DNA of 64,000 bases from Pollutimonas harenae (lineage in GTDB: Bacteria > Pseudomonadota > Gammaproteobacteria > Burkholderiales > Burkholderiaceae_B): the NCBI RefSeq assembly GCF_004153685.1, contig NZ_SDQD01000001.1, positions 1,364,001-1,428,000 of the forward strand, in the 5' to 3' direction. The position numbers and the translations under genes were made by a program. The notes under the pieces are model-generated. The model was given only the letters and a program-made list of their open reading frames with translations, searched no databases and was not told where the DNA came from. This document shows positions 1-10,469 of this stretch, piece by piece; position 1 is the stretch's first letter, and every line of letters starts with the position of its first letter.

Positions 1-84
1 GGAACCCGTGCCTTGCGTGCCAGAGGCGCAGCCAGCAAGGGTGGCCACAGCAAGGACAGCGCCAAAAATCAGTGTGCGTGTCAT
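1..84 (-). CDS. Small lipoprotein, N-terminal part only
   Basis: The gene runs off the left edge; only the first 28 codons are present. They encode MTRT followed by a hydrophobic stretch and the lipobox LAGC, so Cys19 should become the lipidated N-terminus after signal peptidase II cleavage. What follows (ASGTQGTGS) is the usual flexible linker of small outer-membrane lipoproteins. It is transcribed away from trhO, and the gap of about 145 bases must carry both promoters. The family cannot be named from 28 residues. Confidence 0.75.
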   Translation of the reverse strand, partial: MTRTLIFGAVLAVATLAGCASGTQGTGS

Positions 85-230
85 AAGCAATCCTGTTTGT
101 TGTCCAGAACAGACCTAATATAGTAATGGAAATGCGAGGATGAATCGGCTAACCGTGCGATAACGTTAAAATAACGGCTGTGGCACTTGCCCCGGCTGTT
201 CAGGGCGACACAATATTTCTTTTCAAGGTT

Positions 231-1157
231 ATGGCTAATTTCATTGTTGCGGCACTTTATAAATTTGTGACGCTTTCCGACTATCAGGCTATGCAGCAGC
301 CGCTATTCGACTTTTGCGAGTCGCAACAGGTAAAGGGGACTTTGCTGCTTGCCGAAGAAGGCATAAACGGAACGATTGCGGGCACACGTGCAGGCATCGA
401 CGCGGTGCTCAACTACCTGCGCAGCGATCACCGCCTGACCGCGCTCGAGCATAAAGAGTCGTGGGCTGAAAAAATGCCCTTTTATCGCCTGAAGGTCAAA
501 CTCAAGCGCGAAATCGTGACCATGGGGGTGCCCAATATTCAGCCCGATACCATGGCAGGTGCCTACGTCAGGCCCGAAGACTGGAATGCACTGATTGACG
601 ACCCCGATGTGGTGGTGATCGATACGCGCAATGACTACGAAGTGGCCATAGGTACTTTTAATCGTGCAATCAATCCACATACCAGCAGCTTTTCAGAATT
701 TCCTCAATGGGTGCAAGAACAGTCGGGCGAAGACGGCGTGCTGGGTAAAGGCCGCAAGGTCGCCATGTTTTGCACGGGCGGCATCCGCTGCGAAAAGTCC
801 ACCGCCTATCTGCGTTCGCAGGGTTTCGACGAGGTCTACCATTTGCAGGGTGGCATCCTGAAATACCTCGAAACCGTCGCGCCAGAAGATTCCCGCTGGG
901 ATGGCGATTGCTTTGTGTTCGACGAGCGTGTTTCCGTCAGGCATGGACTGGAGCCGGGCGAGTATGAGCTGTGCCGCGCATGCCGGCTGCCACTAAGTGC
1001 TCACGACAAGGCTTCAGAACTTTACGAAGAAGGCGTCAGTTGTCCGCATTGCCATGGCACACATACTGACGAGCAACTGCAGCGTTTCAGAGAGCGTCAG
1101 AAGCAAGTGGAGCTTGCCCGCAAGCGGCATCAGCGCCACATCGGCGTGCGCATTTGA
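231..1157 (+). CDS. trhO: tRNA uridine(34) hydroxylase (rhodanese-like TrhO/YceA)
   Basis: Oxygen-dependent tRNA hydroxylase of the TrhO (YceA) family, which forms 5-hydroxyuridine at wobble position 34. The 308-residue protein starts [13 protein letters not shown], as homologues do; an in-frame GTG at 180 would add 17 residues without similarity, so ATG 231 is preferred. An N-terminal alpha/beta domain is followed by a rhodanese domain with the active-site loop [10 protein letters not shown] (Cys181). A C-terminal Cys cluster ([15 protein letters not shown]) looks like the metal-binding tail of the family. The stop overlaps the TTG start of the glutathione transferase gene by four bases, implying translational coupling. 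Confidence 0.93.
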   Translation: MANFIVAALYKFVTLSDYQAMQQPLFDFCESQQVKGTLLLAEEGINGTIAGTRAGIDAVLNYLRSDHRLTALEHKESWAEKMPFYRLKVKLKREIVTMGVPNIQPDTMAGAYVRPEDWNALIDDPDVVVIDTRNDYEVAIGTFNRAINPHTSSFSEFPQWVQEQSGEDGVLGKGRKVAMFCTGGIRCEKSTAYLRSQGFDEVYHLQGGILKYLETVAPEDSRWDGDCFVFDERVSVRHGLEPGEYELCRACRLPLSAHDKASELYEEGVSCPHCHGTHTDEQLQRFRERQKQVELARKRHQRHIGVRI

Positions 1158-1795
1158 AACCGGTTCTGTATTCTTTTCGGCGTTGTCCTTATGCCATGCG
1201 TGCTCGCCTGGCCATTGCGGTCAGCGAACGCCAGTGCGAACTGCGGGAAGTGGTCTTGCGCAACAAGCCACCGTCTTTACTGACGGCTTCTCCCAAGGCG
1301 ACGGTGCCGGTGTTGCTTGACACCGATGGCTGGGTCATAGATCAAAGTCTGGACATCATGCTGTGGGCCTTGCGGCAGAATGATCCCGGCCAGTGGCTGG
1401 TGCCGCAGAAGGGCACGCTCGACAAGATGCTGGACCTTATCGGTGAGTGTGACGGCCCATTCAAGCAGGCGCTGGACCGCTACAAGTATCCGCAGCGCTA
1501 TGAACAGGCAAGTGGGGCACAATACCGGGACCAGGCCGTGGCGTGGCTAGCCGGATTGAATCAACGGCTCGAAGATTGTGATTTTTTATTTGGCGACCGG
1601 CCAGCCTTGGCCGATATGGCCATAGCGCCTTTTGTGCGGCAATTCGCGCATACTGATCTGGATTGGTTTCAGGCGCGACCCTGGCCGCACTTATGGCAGT
1701 GGCTGCAAGCCTGGATGCAGGGCAGTTTGTTTGAGCAAGTCATGCACAAATACCCGCCCTGGCAGGAGGGCTCGCCTGGCGAACCCTTCCCCTGA
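1154..1795 (+). CDS. Glutathione S-transferase family protein
   Basis: 213 residues with the GST fold: a thioredoxin-like N-terminal domain (about 1-78) and a helical C-terminal domain. The N-terminus [19 protein letters not shown] carries a Cys-Pro-Tyr motif at the glutathione site, as in omega/beta-like and glutaredoxin-2-like GSTs, and ATVPVLL supplies the cis-proline that contacts glutathione. It starts with TTG inside the trhO stop codon and is probably co-transcribed with it. The substrate cannot be deduced; a role in thiol reduction or detoxification is inferred from the family. Confidence 0.85.
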   Translation: MKPVLYSFRRCPYAMRARLAIAVSERQCELREVVLRNKPPSLLTASPKATVPVLLDTDGWVIDQSLDIMLWALRQNDPGQWLVPQKGTLDKMLDLIGECDGPFKQALDRYKYPQRYEQASGAQYRDQAVAWLAGLNQRLEDCDFLFGDRPALADMAIAPFVRQFAHTDLDWFQARPWPHLWQWLQAWMQGSLFEQVMHKYPPWQEGSPGEPFP

Positions 1796-1871
1796 TTTTG
1801 ACTCCAGATCAAGCGTGCGCCTTGTCGGCTTCGCTAGCTTTACGCCACCAGTAAGGTCTGCACTTTGTCCG

Positions 1872-2654
1872 TTATTCCATGCCGGGCACGACAGTTGAGA
1901 ATCCGCCGTCAACATGGGTGATTTCTCCGGTAATGCCGGCAGCCAGGTCCGACATCATGAAAGCGGCCACATTGCCCACGTCCTCGATGGTGATATTGCG
2001 GCGCAGGGGGGCATGGGTTTCAACATACTTGAGTATGGTCGAGAAATCCTTGATGCCGCTGGCCGCCAGTGTTTTGATGGGGCCGGCGGAAATCCCGTTG
2101 GCGCGTATGCCCAGCGGGCCCAGTGAGGCAGCCATATAACGCACGCTGGCTTCAAGCGAGGCCTTGGCCAGCCCCATGGTGTTGTAGTTGGGAATGGCTT
2201 TTTCGGCACCCAGGTAGGTGAGAGTCAGTACCGAGCTGTTGCGGCCCTTGAGCAGTGGCAGGGCTGCCTTGGCCATGGCTGGAAAGCTGTATGCTGAAAT
2301 GTCGTGGGCGATGCGGAATGCTTCACGGCTCATGCCCTCGAGGAAATCGCCCGAGATCGCCTCGCGCGGTGCAAAACCAATCGAGTGGACCAGGCCGTCC
2401 AGGCCATCCCAGCGGGATTGCAAGGCTTTGAACGCATCGTTGATTTGCTCGTCTTCGGACACATCACAGGAAATGACGATGTCGCTGCCCAGTTCTTTGG
2501 CATATTCCGATACGCGATCTTTGAAACGCTCGCCTGCATAGGTGAAGGCCAGTTCGGCACCTTGTTGTTTGCAGGCCTGTGCAATGCCGTAAGCAATCGA
2601 GCGGTTGGACAGCACGCCCGTAACCAGAATGCGTTTGCCGTTCAGGAAACCCAT
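1872..2654 (-). CDS. fabI: Enoyl-[acyl-carrier-protein] reductase (NADH) FabI
   Basis: Catalyses the last reduction of each elongation cycle in type II fatty acid synthesis and is the target of triclosan. The 260-residue sequence is typical FabI: divergent dinucleotide-binding N-terminus ([20 protein letters not shown]), the catalytic Tyr-x6-Tyr-x6-Lys array in [18 protein letters not shown], and the substrate-loop region [14 protein letters not shown]. It lies 28 bases downstream of mltD on the same strand, so read-through from gloB-mltD is possible. Its 3' end faces the glutathione transferase gene; no clear terminator hairpin was seen in the 76-base gap. Confidence 0.97.
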   Translation of the reverse strand: MGFLNGKRILVTGVLSNRSIAYGIAQACKQQGAELAFTYAGERFKDRVSEYAKELGSDIVISCDVSEDEQINDAFKALQSRWDGLDGLVHSIGFAPREAISGDFLEGMSREAFRIAHDISAYSFPAMAKAALPLLKGRNSSVLTLTYLGAEKAIPNYNTMGLAKASLEASVRYMAASLGPLGIRANGISAGPIKTLAASGIKDFSTILKYVETHAPLRRNITIEDVGNVAAFMMSDLAAGITGEITHVDGGFSTVVPGME

Positions 2655-2682
2655 ATGATGATCCTTTTCTTGTATAAGTATT

Positions 2683-4065
2683 TTAGCCGCGTATGCCCGT
2701 GCCGGGAACGCGCAGACGCTTACCCTTGGACAGTAGATTGCCCTTCAGGTTATTGAGTTTGCGCAGCTCGTCGACCGAGGTGTTATAGCGTTTGGCCAGT
2801 GAAAACAGTGTGTCACCGCCCTGAACCGTATGAGTGCGGACATTGGCACCACGTCGCAGTACACGCACGTCGCCTTTTTTGCGAGAGCCCTTGCCCTGTG
2901 TGCTGGAGGGGGTTTGCGGCACTTCGAGCGAGGCCAGCTGAATACCGCCGCGGGCGTGATTGGCCGGCACAAGCAGGGTTTGCGCCACTGCACGGCTTTG
3001 TCTTTTGCTTAGGCCATTGACGGAGCGCAGTGTACCTAGGCTGATGCCGTGACGTTTGGCAATGGCTGCGTAAGACTCGCCTTTTTTGCTTTTATAGGTA
3101 TCCCAGGAGCTGAGCTGACCCTTATAGGCTTCGAGATTGGCATTGAAAATATCAACACGGTTGGTGGGGAGCAGCAAGATGGGATTATGCTCGGCCAATA
3201 TGACGGGACGATTGAAGGATGCGTTAAGCGCCTTGAACTCGTCCAACGGCATTTCAGCCAGTTCTGCCGCTACTTTCAAGTCGATGTCTTGCGTCTTTTT
3301 TACCGTAGTGAAGTATGGCGTATTGTTGACTGCAGGCAGAGTAATGCCGAACTTTTCGGGGTTGGCGATAATGTTTTTGATGGCCTGTAGTTTAGGCACA
3401 TAGTTGCGCGTTTCATCAGGCATTTTGAGGGACATGTAGTCGGCGGGCATGGAGGCCCTGACGTTTTTTTCCATGGCCCGTTTCACCGAACCTTCGCCCC
3501 AGTTGTACGAAGCCAGCGCCAGATACCAATCACCCTGAAAATCATACAAATACGCCAGATAGTCTAGCGCGGCGTTGGTCGAGGCGACGGGGTCGCGCCG
3601 CTGATCGCGCCACCAGCTTTGCTCAAGCTTGTAATGTTTTCCGGTGCTGGGAATGAATTGCCATAGCCCCGATGCCTTAGAGCGCGAAAGGGCCGTCGGG
3701 TTGTAGGCGCTTTCCACAAAGGGCAGCAAGGCCAGTTCAGTAGGCAGGCCGCGACGATCCAATTCGTCGACAATGTAATACAGATACTTGCCTGCCCGGC
3801 GGCTCATGGTCTGGACTGATTCAGGGTGCGAAGCGTAATACGCCGTCCATTGCTCGGTCAGGTCGCTATTCAGATTGGGTATGGCAAAACCGCGCCGTAT
3901 GCGGTCCCACATGTCGCGCGGCGGATGGGTCAGGTCGACGGTACGTGAGGTTTCTTCAGCCGTGTAGTATTTCTTGCCCGAGGCATAAGGGTTTTGCGAG
4001 TTTTGGGTGGCGCAGCCGGCCAGTACTGCTACGATAAGCAGAACAAATATTCGTAAGCAGTTCAT
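2683..4065 (-). CDS. mltD: Membrane-bound lytic murein transglycosylase D
   Basis: Outer-membrane lipoprotein that cleaves peptidoglycan glycan strands to 1,6-anhydromuropeptides. With the start at 4065 it has 460 residues beginning [21 protein letters not shown], a lipoprotein signal with lipobox LAGC; an upstream in-frame start would add 15 residues before it. The SLT domain has the catalytic Glu in FVESAYNP, then [11 protein letters not shown] and the SYNWGEG motif. Two LysM glycan-binding repeats follow, one near residue 325 ([17 protein letters not shown]) and one at the C-terminus ([17 protein letters not shown]). The start lies seven bases beyond the gloB stop. Confidence 0.95.
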   Translation of the reverse strand: MNCLRIFVLLIVAVLAGCATQNSQNPYASGKKYYTAEETSRTVDLTHPPRDMWDRIRRGFAIPNLNSDLTEQWTAYYASHPESVQTMSRRAGKYLYYIVDELDRRGLPTELALLPFVESAYNPTALSRSKASGLWQFIPSTGKHYKLEQSWWRDQRRDPVASTNAALDYLAYLYDFQGDWYLALASYNWGEGSVKRAMEKNVRASMPADYMSLKMPDETRNYVPKLQAIKNIIANPEKFGITLPAVNNTPYFTTVKKTQDIDLKVAAELAEMPLDEFKALNASFNRPVILAEHNPILLLPTNRVDIFNANLEAYKGQLSSWDTYKSKKGESYAAIAKRHGISLGTLRSVNGLSKRQSRAVAQTLLVPANHARGGIQLASLEVPQTPSSTQGKGSRKKGDVRVLRRGANVRTHTVQGGDTLFSLAKRYNTSVDELRKLNNLKGNLLSKGKRLRVPGTGIRG

Positions 4066-4072
4066 TGGCAAG

Positions 4073-4861
4073 TCATTTAAAGTTGTTCTTCCATTCGCGC
4101 AAACAGGCAAAAATGTCTACAGGTGTTTCCAGCCCGGTGCCTGCGTAGCTGGCAGCTGCCTTTGCCACAGATGTTTGCGATACTCTTAAAAAAGGGTTGG
4201 TGTCGAGTTCCAGCGCGATATTCGAGGGCAAAGTAGGCATGCCGTCGGATCGCAGCTGTGAGTCTGCTTCCCACCGTTGCTGCAAAACCAGATTGCCGGG
4301 CTCTACCTGCAGGGCCCAGCGCAAATTTGCCAGGGTGTACTCGTGAGCACAACATACGAGTGTGTTGGCCGGCAAAGCCCGTAGTTTACCCAGAGAATCC
4401 AGCATTTGGGCAGGTGTGCCTTCAAATAAACGACCACAACCTGCCGCAAATAAGGTATCGCCACAAAAAAGCACGGGTTTTCCCGTAGATAATGTGCCGT
4501 GGTAGGCGATATGCCCCGCCGTATGGCCGGGAACATCGAGAATACCTAATTGCAGCCCAACGTTGGGGAATTGTACTGTATCGCCTTCCTGCAAGCGGTG
4601 ATCGCAAGCAGGAAGTCTTTCTGACGCCGGGCCGTAGACGGGAGCGCCTGTTCGCTGTTGTAATGCCAGGACCCCGCCCACGTGGTCGGCGTGGTGGTGG
4701 GTCAGTAAAATGGCGTCCAGCACAAGTTGACGCTGCTTGAGCACCGCCTCGATCGGGGCGGCCTGGCCGGGATCCACCACGACAGCGTGGCCATCTTTGC
4801 AGACCAGCCATATATAGTTGTCCGCGAAAGCGGGTACCGGAATAAGTTCAGTAGTCATCAT
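4073..4861 (-). CDS. gloB: Hydroxyacylglutathione hydrolase (glyoxalase II)
   Basis: Hydrolyses S-D-lactoylglutathione to D-lactate and glutathione, the second step of methylglyoxal detoxification. The protein has 262 residues, the usual size. The metallo-beta-lactamase metal motif THHHADH is at residues 54-60, with further ligands in the HTAGH segment (GHTAGHIAYHG), in FCGDTLF and in CCAHEYT. Two Met codons stand at the start; either could be used. The neighbouring mltD lies seven bases downstream, and the methyltransferase gene is divergent with only 17 bases between the starts, so their control signals overlap the coding regions. Confidence 0.96.
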   Translation of the reverse strand: MMTTELIPVPAFADNYIWLVCKDGHAVVVDPGQAAPIEAVLKQRQLVLDAILLTHHHADHVGGVLALQQRTGAPVYGPASERLPACDHRLQEGDTVQFPNVGLQLGILDVPGHTAGHIAYHGTLSTGKPVLFCGDTLFAAGCGRLFEGTPAQMLDSLGKLRALPANTLVCCAHEYTLANLRWALQVEPGNLVLQQRWEADSQLRSDGMPTLPSNIALELDTNPFLRVSQTSVAKAAASYAGTGLETPVDIFACLREWKNNFK

Positions 4862-4878
4862 AAAGCCAGGGAGTCAAT

Positions 4879-5631
4879 GTGTCGGTGGATCAACCTCTTA
4901 TTCTAGAGCTTGCCGAGTGGCTGGAGACGCCACCCGGCCAGTATGTACGAGGCTGGGAACAGAAGCAGATAGATGCCATGGTCTGTAATGCGTTTGGCTA
5001 TCATGCCATACAAATTGGCCTGCCACATTGGGATTTGTTGCAAGCCAATCGTATCCCTTTTAAGGGGCGTACTCGTGTGCTGTTCGAGCGTGCGGCGGAA
5101 CAGGGGGCGGCCGTGGTGGCCGATCCCGAGTCCTTACCGTTCGATACACAAAGCATAGACTTGCTGATTTTGCCGCATGTGCTCGAGTGTTCGAGCAACT
5201 CCCATCAAATTTTGCGTGAGGCTGAGCGGGTGCTGGTGCCCGAAGGGCGTATTGTTATCTCCGGTTTCAATCCCTGGAGTCTGTGGGGCGTTAGCGATCG
5301 CATCCCTGGGCTGGACCCTCTACTGCCCATACCGGCACATCTACAGGTGTCGCTGCCCAGGTTGAAAGACTGGTTCAAGCTGTTATCCTTCGACCTCGAC
5401 CGGGGCCGTTTCGGCTGCTACGCTCCGCCATGCAGTGAGCAGGTTTGGCTGGATCGCTGGGCATTCATGGAAAAAGCGGGCGACCGCTGGTGGCCGATAT
5501 GCGGTGCGGTCTATGTGGTGTCCGCCGTTAAGCGGGTGGCGGGCATGCGTTTGGTCGGGCCCTCATGGAAGAAAAGGGCTAAGGCCAAGAAGGTTGCGCG
5601 CCCGGCAGTCGTGACTGGCCGCCATTATTAA
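4879..5631 (+). CDS. Class I SAM-dependent methyltransferase, substrate unknown
   Basis: 250-residue methyltransferase of the type found upstream of rnhA in many Betaproteobacteria. The core is a Rossmann-like fold: an acidic strand end near ADPESLPFDTQSIDLLILPHVLE, then EAERVLVPEGRIVISGFNPWS, which matches the type-11 methyltransferase pattern of a late beta-strand after 'lvPgG'. The classical glycine-rich SAM motif is poorly conserved. It starts with GTG behind a weak AGGGAG; an ATG two bases earlier is out of frame. The C-terminus is basic (KKRAKAKKVARP). The true substrate is not evident. Confidence 0.8.
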   Translation: MSVDQPLILELAEWLETPPGQYVRGWEQKQIDAMVCNAFGYHAIQIGLPHWDLLQANRIPFKGRTRVLFERAAEQGAAVVADPESLPFDTQSIDLLILPHVLECSSNSHQILREAERVLVPEGRIVISGFNPWSLWGVSDRIPGLDPLLPIPAHLQVSLPRLKDWFKLLSFDLDRGRFGCYAPPCSEQVWLDRWAFMEKAGDRWWPICGAVYVVSAVKRVAGMRLVGPSWKKRAKAKKVARPAVVTGRHY

Positions 5632-5667
5632 CAAGCCTGGACAAGCAGCAAAGCAGGTAAGCAAGCA

Positions 5668-6132
5668 ATGAGTAATGATCAAGTTGAAATCTGGACCGAC
5701 GGAGCCTGTAAGGGTAATCCGGGTATGGGGGGCTGGGGTGCGCTGCTGCGGCAGGGCCGTCATGAAAAAACCCTGTACGGCGGAGAGCCTGGCACGACCA
5801 ATAACCGTATGGAGTTGATGGCGGTTATCCAGGCGCTCAAGGCCTTGAAGCGCCCATGCCAGGTGACGGTACATACCGACTCCCAGTATGTGCAAAAGGG
5901 CATGAGCGAATGGCTGGCAAACTGGAAGCGGCGAGGCTGGCGTACCGCTGATAAAAAGCCAGTAAAGAATTCAGATCTTTGGCAGGAGCTGGATGCTCTG
6001 GTGGAGCAGCATACGCTGACTTGGCGCTGGGTACGTGGGCATGCCGGCGACCCGGGCAACGAGCGCGCAGATCAGCTGGCTAACCAGGGGGTGGAACGCG
6101 CTCGGGCACAACAAAGCGCGAGCCTTGTATAA
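5668..6132 (+). CDS. rnhA: Ribonuclease HI
   Basis: Removes the RNA strand of RNA-DNA hybrids, including R-loops and primer remnants. It has 154 residues, close to the E. coli enzyme. The metal-binding acids are visible: Asp11 ([11 protein letters not shown]), Glu49 (NNRMEL), Asp71 (HTDSQYV) and the last Asp in NERADQLA; His in WVRGHAG is the flexible-loop residue. It follows the methyltransferase gene by 36 bases and lies in the same region as dnaQ, separated by an efflux pair; the rnhA-dnaQ neighbourhood is common in this order. Confidence 0.97.
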   Translation: MSNDQVEIWTDGACKGNPGMGGWGALLRQGRHEKTLYGGEPGTTNNRMELMAVIQALKALKRPCQVTVHTDSQYVQKGMSEWLANWKRRGWRTADKKPVKNSDLWQELDALVEQHTLTWRWVRGHAGDPGNERADQLANQGVERARAQQSASLV

Positions 6133-6204
6133 AAATCGCGCAACTCGAATCAATCCAATGCTAAAGTCACCAATTGTGTCGCTAAAACCCAAAATCATTC
6201 TCAG

Positions 6205-7323
6205 ATGAAAAACTCCACTGTTGGTGTCTTGCTGGTCCTTGTTCTGGGACTGGTGGTTGGTGCTGTGGGTATGCGCTGGTACGAAGGCGAAGGCTACGCA
6301 GCTGAGCAGGCGCCGGCAGTCAGCCCAATTGCGGCTGCTCCGGCTAAAAGTAAGGCTATTACCGTCGAGGTGGCGCCCGTCAAGCAAGTATCGCTGGCCC
6401 GTGGCGTCTCGGCGGTAGGAACGTTGCGTTCCGAAAATTCCGTCATGCTGCGCCCTGAAATTACCGGCCGGATTGCCGAAATCAACTTTCAGGAAGGGGG
6501 CAAGGTCAGCCGGGGCCAGCTGCTGGTGCGTCTGGACGACAGCGTGGCCAAGGCGCAGCTACAACAGGCGCAGGCCAACCTCAGCCTGGCCAGCAGCCAG
6601 TATCGACGGGCACAGGAGCTCACCAAGCAGGGCTTTATCAGCAAGCAGGCTCGTGACGAGTCGGCCAGTCAGCTCAAGGTGCAGCAAGCTGCCACGGCCT
6701 TGGCTAAAGCCCAGTTGGAGAAAACAGCAATACTTGCTCCTTTCGATGGCTTGATCGGTTTGCGCAATGTGTCGGTGGGTGATTACGTCAGCCCGGGCAT
6801 TGATCTGGTGCCTCTGGAATCCGTTGATCCGCTCAAGGTGGATTTCCGAATTCCCGAGCAGTTTCTGGGGCAAGTCCATGTGGGGGCCAGGCTTGTGCTA
6901 AGTTTTGATGCCCTGCCTGGACAGCAACGCGAAGGCGAAGTGGGCGCCATCAGCCCCCTGGTTGATGTGGGTGGACGCTCCATTTTATTGAGAGCCCTGG
7001 TGCCCAATAGTGACAACGCCCTGCGTCCGGGCATGTTCGCACGCGTACGCCTCCAGTTCGCCGATGCCCAGGGCCTGGTCGTGCCCGAAACGGCACTGAT
7101 ACCGTCGGGCGAAGAGCAGTATGTTTTTCGCGTTGAAAATGGTCACGCCAGACGGGCAGTCGTCAAGGTCGGCCAGCGCCGTGCCGGCCAGGTCGAAGTG
7201 CTTGAAGGCCTGCAGGCCGGCGATCAGGTGCTCACCACAGGGCTGCAAAAAGTGCGTGATGGCGATCCGGTCCAGATCCGCCCCGCGGCCGCATCCGGCA
7301 ACGGTCTGCCTGACAACTCTTGA
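6205..7323 (+). CDS. RND efflux pump periplasmic adaptor subunit
   Basis: Membrane-fusion protein of 372 residues that bridges an inner-membrane RND pump and an outer-membrane channel. The N-terminus has one membrane segment (about 5-23) used as anchor. Next come a biotinyl-lipoyl half (LRPEITGRIAEINFQEGGKVSRGQLLVRLDDS), an alpha-hairpin coiled coil (about 115-170, rich in Ala, Gln and Leu), the second lipoyl half, a beta-barrel and a membrane-proximal domain. The permease gene follows after 15 bases, so the two form an operon. No outer-membrane factor gene is near; a shared TolC/OprM-type channel is inferred. Confidence 0.93.
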   Translation: MKNSTVGVLLVLVLGLVVGAVGMRWYEGEGYAAEQAPAVSPIAAAPAKSKAITVEVAPVKQVSLARGVSAVGTLRSENSVMLRPEITGRIAEINFQEGGKVSRGQLLVRLDDSVAKAQLQQAQANLSLASSQYRRAQELTKQGFISKQARDESASQLKVQQAATALAKAQLEKTAILAPFDGLIGLRNVSVGDYVSPGIDLVPLESVDPLKVDFRIPEQFLGQVHVGARLVLSFDALPGQQREGEVGAISPLVDVGGRSILLRALVPNSDNALRPGMFARVRLQFADAQGLVVPETALIPSGEEQYVFRVENGHARRAVVKVGQRRAGQVEVLEGLQAGDQVLTTGLQKVRDGDPVQIRPAAASGNGLPDNS

Positions 7324-7338
7324 TCGGCGCCTATAGCT

Positions 7339-10300
7339 ATGGTTCTATCTGAAGTTTGTATCAAGCGGCCGGTCTTTGCCACAGTGTTGTCACTGATCAT
7401 CGTGCTGATTGGCCTGATTTCCTACGATCGCCTGACAGTACGAGAGTATCCGGCCATCGACGAGCCGGTGGTCTCGGTCCGTACCGACTACAAGGGCGCC
7501 TCGCCCGAGGTGGTGGAGTCGCAGGTAACCAAGCCGCTTGAAGACCAGCTGGCAGGCATCGAAGGGGTCGATGTCATGACCTCGCGTAGCCGGTCAGAGC
7601 GTAGCTACATCAATATCAAGTTCAATCTGACGCGCGATCCCGATGCGGCCGCCGCCGATGTGCGCGACAAGGTGTCGCGCGCGCGACGCTACTTGCCCGA
7701 CGAAATCGACGAACCCATTATCAGCAAAGTGGAAGCCGACTCTTCTCCCATCGTTTATGTGGGGGTAGGCATGGGTAACTATAGTCAGCTGGAAGCGTCC
7801 GACTACATCAACCGCTATATCAAGACACGCTTGTCGGTATTGCCCGGTGCCGCTGAAGTACGCATCTATGGTGAGCGACTGCCATCCATGCGTATTTACA
7901 TAGACCGCAGCAAGCTGGCGGCCTATGGCTTGATCGTGCAGGACGTTGAGTCGGCATTGCGTGAGCAGAACGTGTTGATTCCGGCTGGTCGTATCGAATC
8001 ACGACAGCGCGAATTCACAGTCACCTCATCCACTGACTTGCAGTCAACCGAGCAATTTCGCAACGTCATTGTGTCGACGGTCAATGGCTATCCGGTTCGT
8101 CTGTCTGACGTAGCCGATGTACAGATAGGGCCGCTGGATGACCGAGTGCTGGCACGCTTTAACGGCCAGTCCAGCCTGACCATAGGCATCACCAAACAGG
8201 CTACGGCCAACCCCCTGGAATTATCCAGTTATGTACGCCAGGAGGTCGAGGAGCTCAATCAGAACTTGCCTGGCGGCATGAGCCTGGCCGTGACTTACGA
8301 TTCGTCTGTGTTCATCCAGGAGTCCATCAAGTCGGTGTACTCCACCGTAGCCGAAGCCATTGTCCTCGTGGTGCTGGTCATATTCTTTTTTCTGCGCAGC
8401 TTGCGGGCCAGCCTGATTCCGATCGTGACGATACCTGTGTCGCTGATCGGCGCCTGCGGCATCATGTACTTCATGGGCTTTTCCATTAACACGCTTACCT
8501 TGTTGTCTATGGTGCTGGCAATAGGTCTGGTGGTTGATGACGCCATTGTGATGCTGGAAAACATCTTCCGACACATTGAAGAGGGCAAGACACGTATTGA
8601 AGCAGCCTTTCTTGGTGCCAAGGAAATAGGCTTTGCCATTATCGCCATGACTCTGACTCTGGTGACGGTGTATGCACCCTTAGCCTTTGCTACCGGTCGT
8701 ACGGGACGCCTGTTTATTGAATTTGCCCTGACGCTGGCCGGTGCGGTGCTGGTGTCCGGGTTTGTGGCCTTGACGCTCACACCCATGATGTGTTCGACTG
8801 TGCTGCGCCATCAGGCTGGCCATGGGCGTCTGTATCTGCTCATCGAGCGTTTTCTGGTGTGGCTGACCAACAGTTATCGTAACGGCCTGGCGCGTGCTTT
8901 GCGCCATCGATTACTGGTTGTGTTGCTGGGTCTTGCGGTCGCCGCAGCCAGTGGCGTGTTGTTCAAGGTCGTTAAAAGCGAGCTGGCGCCGCTGGAAGAT
9001 CGTGGTGTGATCTATGGCATGCTCAATGGCCCGGAAGGTGCCACCATCGATTACATGATGCAAAGCGTGGAGCGGGTCGAGCAGTTGTATACAACGGTTC
9101 CGGAAATGGAAGCCAGCCAGTCGTTCATTGGCTTTCCTACCGTTACCGATGGCATTGTCATTATGCGTCTTAAGCCCTGGGACCAACGCGATCGCGCCCA
9201 GCAAAGCATCGCTAGCGAGCTTCAGCCTCATTTTGCGGCCCTATCGGGTGTGAAGGCGTATCCGGTCAACCCGCCTTCACTAGGACAGCGCTCTACATCC
9301 AAACCCATCGATTTCGTGATCATGAGCCAGGTTTCGTACCCGGAAATGGACAGAATGGTCAATGAGTTCGTCAGTGCCTTGCGCGACTACCCGGGCCTGC
9401 AGAATATCGATACCGATCTGCGTCTGAATACACCGGAATTGCGGGTCGAAGTCCAGCGTGACAAACTGGCTGATGTGGGTGTTGATGTCGGCGATGTCGG
9501 TCGAACACTGGAATCCATGCTGGGTGGGCGGCAGGTAACCCGTTTTCGCGACAGCGGAGAGCAGTACGACGTTATCGTTCAGGTAAAGAAACAGGACCGT
9601 GCCGACCCCGCCGACATATCAGATATCTACGTGCGCACGGCGGAAGGCGGTATGGTGCAAATGTCCAACTTCCTGAACGTCTACGAAAGCGTATCGCCTC
9701 AGTCGCTGAATCACTTCAACCGTTTGCGGGCAGTCAAGGTACAGGCCTCGATTGCTCCCGGTTATGCCTTGGGCGAGGTCCTCGAGCATATGAATCAGGT
9801 GGCGCGTGATGTCTTGCCGGCCACGGTGCAGCTGGACCTGGACGGCCAATCGCGCGAGTTCCGCGATTCGGCGGGCAGCATTTACCTGGTGTTCGCGATG
9901 GCCCTGGCCTTCATCTACCTGGTGCTGGCCGCTCAGTTCGAAAGCTGGCGCAACCCGTTCATTATCATGCTCTCCGTTCCGCTATCCATGACCGGCGGCT
10001 TGCTGGCCTTGTGGCTGACGGGCGGAACCTTATCCATTTACAGCCAGATCGGACTCATTACCCTGGTGGGCTTGATTACCAAGCATGGAATTTTGATTGT
10101 TGAGTTCACCAATCAGCTCAGGGCCGAAGGTGTAGAAAAGTTTGAGGCTGTCGCTCAGGCTTGCGTCATGCGGCTACGGCCTATACTGATGACCACGGGT
10201 GCCATGGTGTTGGGAGTGCTGCCGCTGGCATTTGCCGCCGGTGCGGGCGCCGAGTCACGCCAGCAAATAGGTTGGGTGCTGGTGGGTGGGCTCAGCCTGG

Positions 10301-10428
10301 GGACCTTATTGACCTTATTCGTGGTGCCCGTGGCTTACACACTGATTGCCGGACCCGTCAAATCCAGAGCGACAGTGGATGTGGCTGAGCACCCGGTCGA
10401 ACCACAGCCCCAATCGTCTGCGCACTAG
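7339..10428 (+). CDS. RND efflux permease, HAE-1-like
   Basis: Proton-driven multidrug transporter of 1029 residues, a normal length for the AcrB/MdtC group. TM1 is at about residues 10-28; the TM4 proton-relay pair Asp400-Asp401 sits in LAIGLVVDDAIVMLENI and the partner lysine Lys915 in GLITKHGILIVEF (TM10). Two large periplasmic loops and 12 predicted helices fit the family. It is co-transcribed with the adaptor gene. The sequence is nearer the MdtC/MexK-like branch than AcrB by eye, but drug range cannot be read from it. No local regulator gene is present. Confidence 0.94.
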   Translation: MVLSEVCIKRPVFATVLSLIIVLIGLISYDRLTVREYPAIDEPVVSVRTDYKGASPEVVESQVTKPLEDQLAGIEGVDVMTSRSRSERSYINIKFNLTRDPDAAAADVRDKVSRARRYLPDEIDEPIISKVEADSSPIVYVGVGMGNYSQLEASDYINRYIKTRLSVLPGAAEVRIYGERLPSMRIYIDRSKLAAYGLIVQDVESALREQNVLIPAGRIESRQREFTVTSSTDLQSTEQFRNVIVSTVNGYPVRLSDVADVQIGPLDDRVLARFNGQSSLTIGITKQATANPLELSSYVRQEVEELNQNLPGGMSLAVTYDSSVFIQESIKSVYSTVAEAIVLVVLVIFFFLRSLRASLIPIVTIPVSLIGACGIMYFMGFSINTLTLLSMVLAIGLVVDDAIVMLENIFRHIEEGKTRIEAAFLGAKEIGFAIIAMTLTLVTVYAPLAFATGRTGRLFIEFALTLAGAVLVSGFVALTLTPMMCSTVLRHQAGHGRLYLLIERFLVWLTNSYRNGLARALRHRLLVVLLGLAVAAASGVLFKVVKSELAPLEDRGVIYGMLNGPEGATIDYMMQSVERVEQLYTTVPEMEASQSFIGFPTVTDGIVIMRLKPWDQRDRAQQSIASELQPHFAALSGVKAYPVNPPSLGQRSTSKPIDFVIMSQVSYPEMDRMVNEFVSALRDYPGLQNIDTDLRLNTPELRVEVQRDKLADVGVDVGDVGRTLESMLGGRQVTRFRDSGEQYDVIVQVKKQDRADPADISDIYVRTAEGGMVQMSNFLNVYESVSPQSLNHFNRLRAVKVQASIAPGYALGEVLEHMNQVARDVLPATVQLDLDGQSREFRDSAGSIYLVFAMALAFIYLVLAAQFESWRNPFIIMLSVPLSMTGGLLALWLTGGTLSIYSQIGLITLVGLITKHGILIVEFTNQLRAEGVEKFEAVAQACVMRLRPILMTTGAMVLGVLPLAFAAGAGAESRQQIGWVLVGGLSLGTLLTLFVVPVAYTLIAGPVKSRATVDVAEHPVEPQPQSSAH

Positions 10429-10469
10429 CGTAAGGTGTCTCAGCGGATTTATGAAGAAACAGGATTGTT

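Noticed and set aside
180-230. GTG upstream start for trhO
   Set aside because: The added 17 residues are not part of the family and ATG 231 gives the usual N-terminus.
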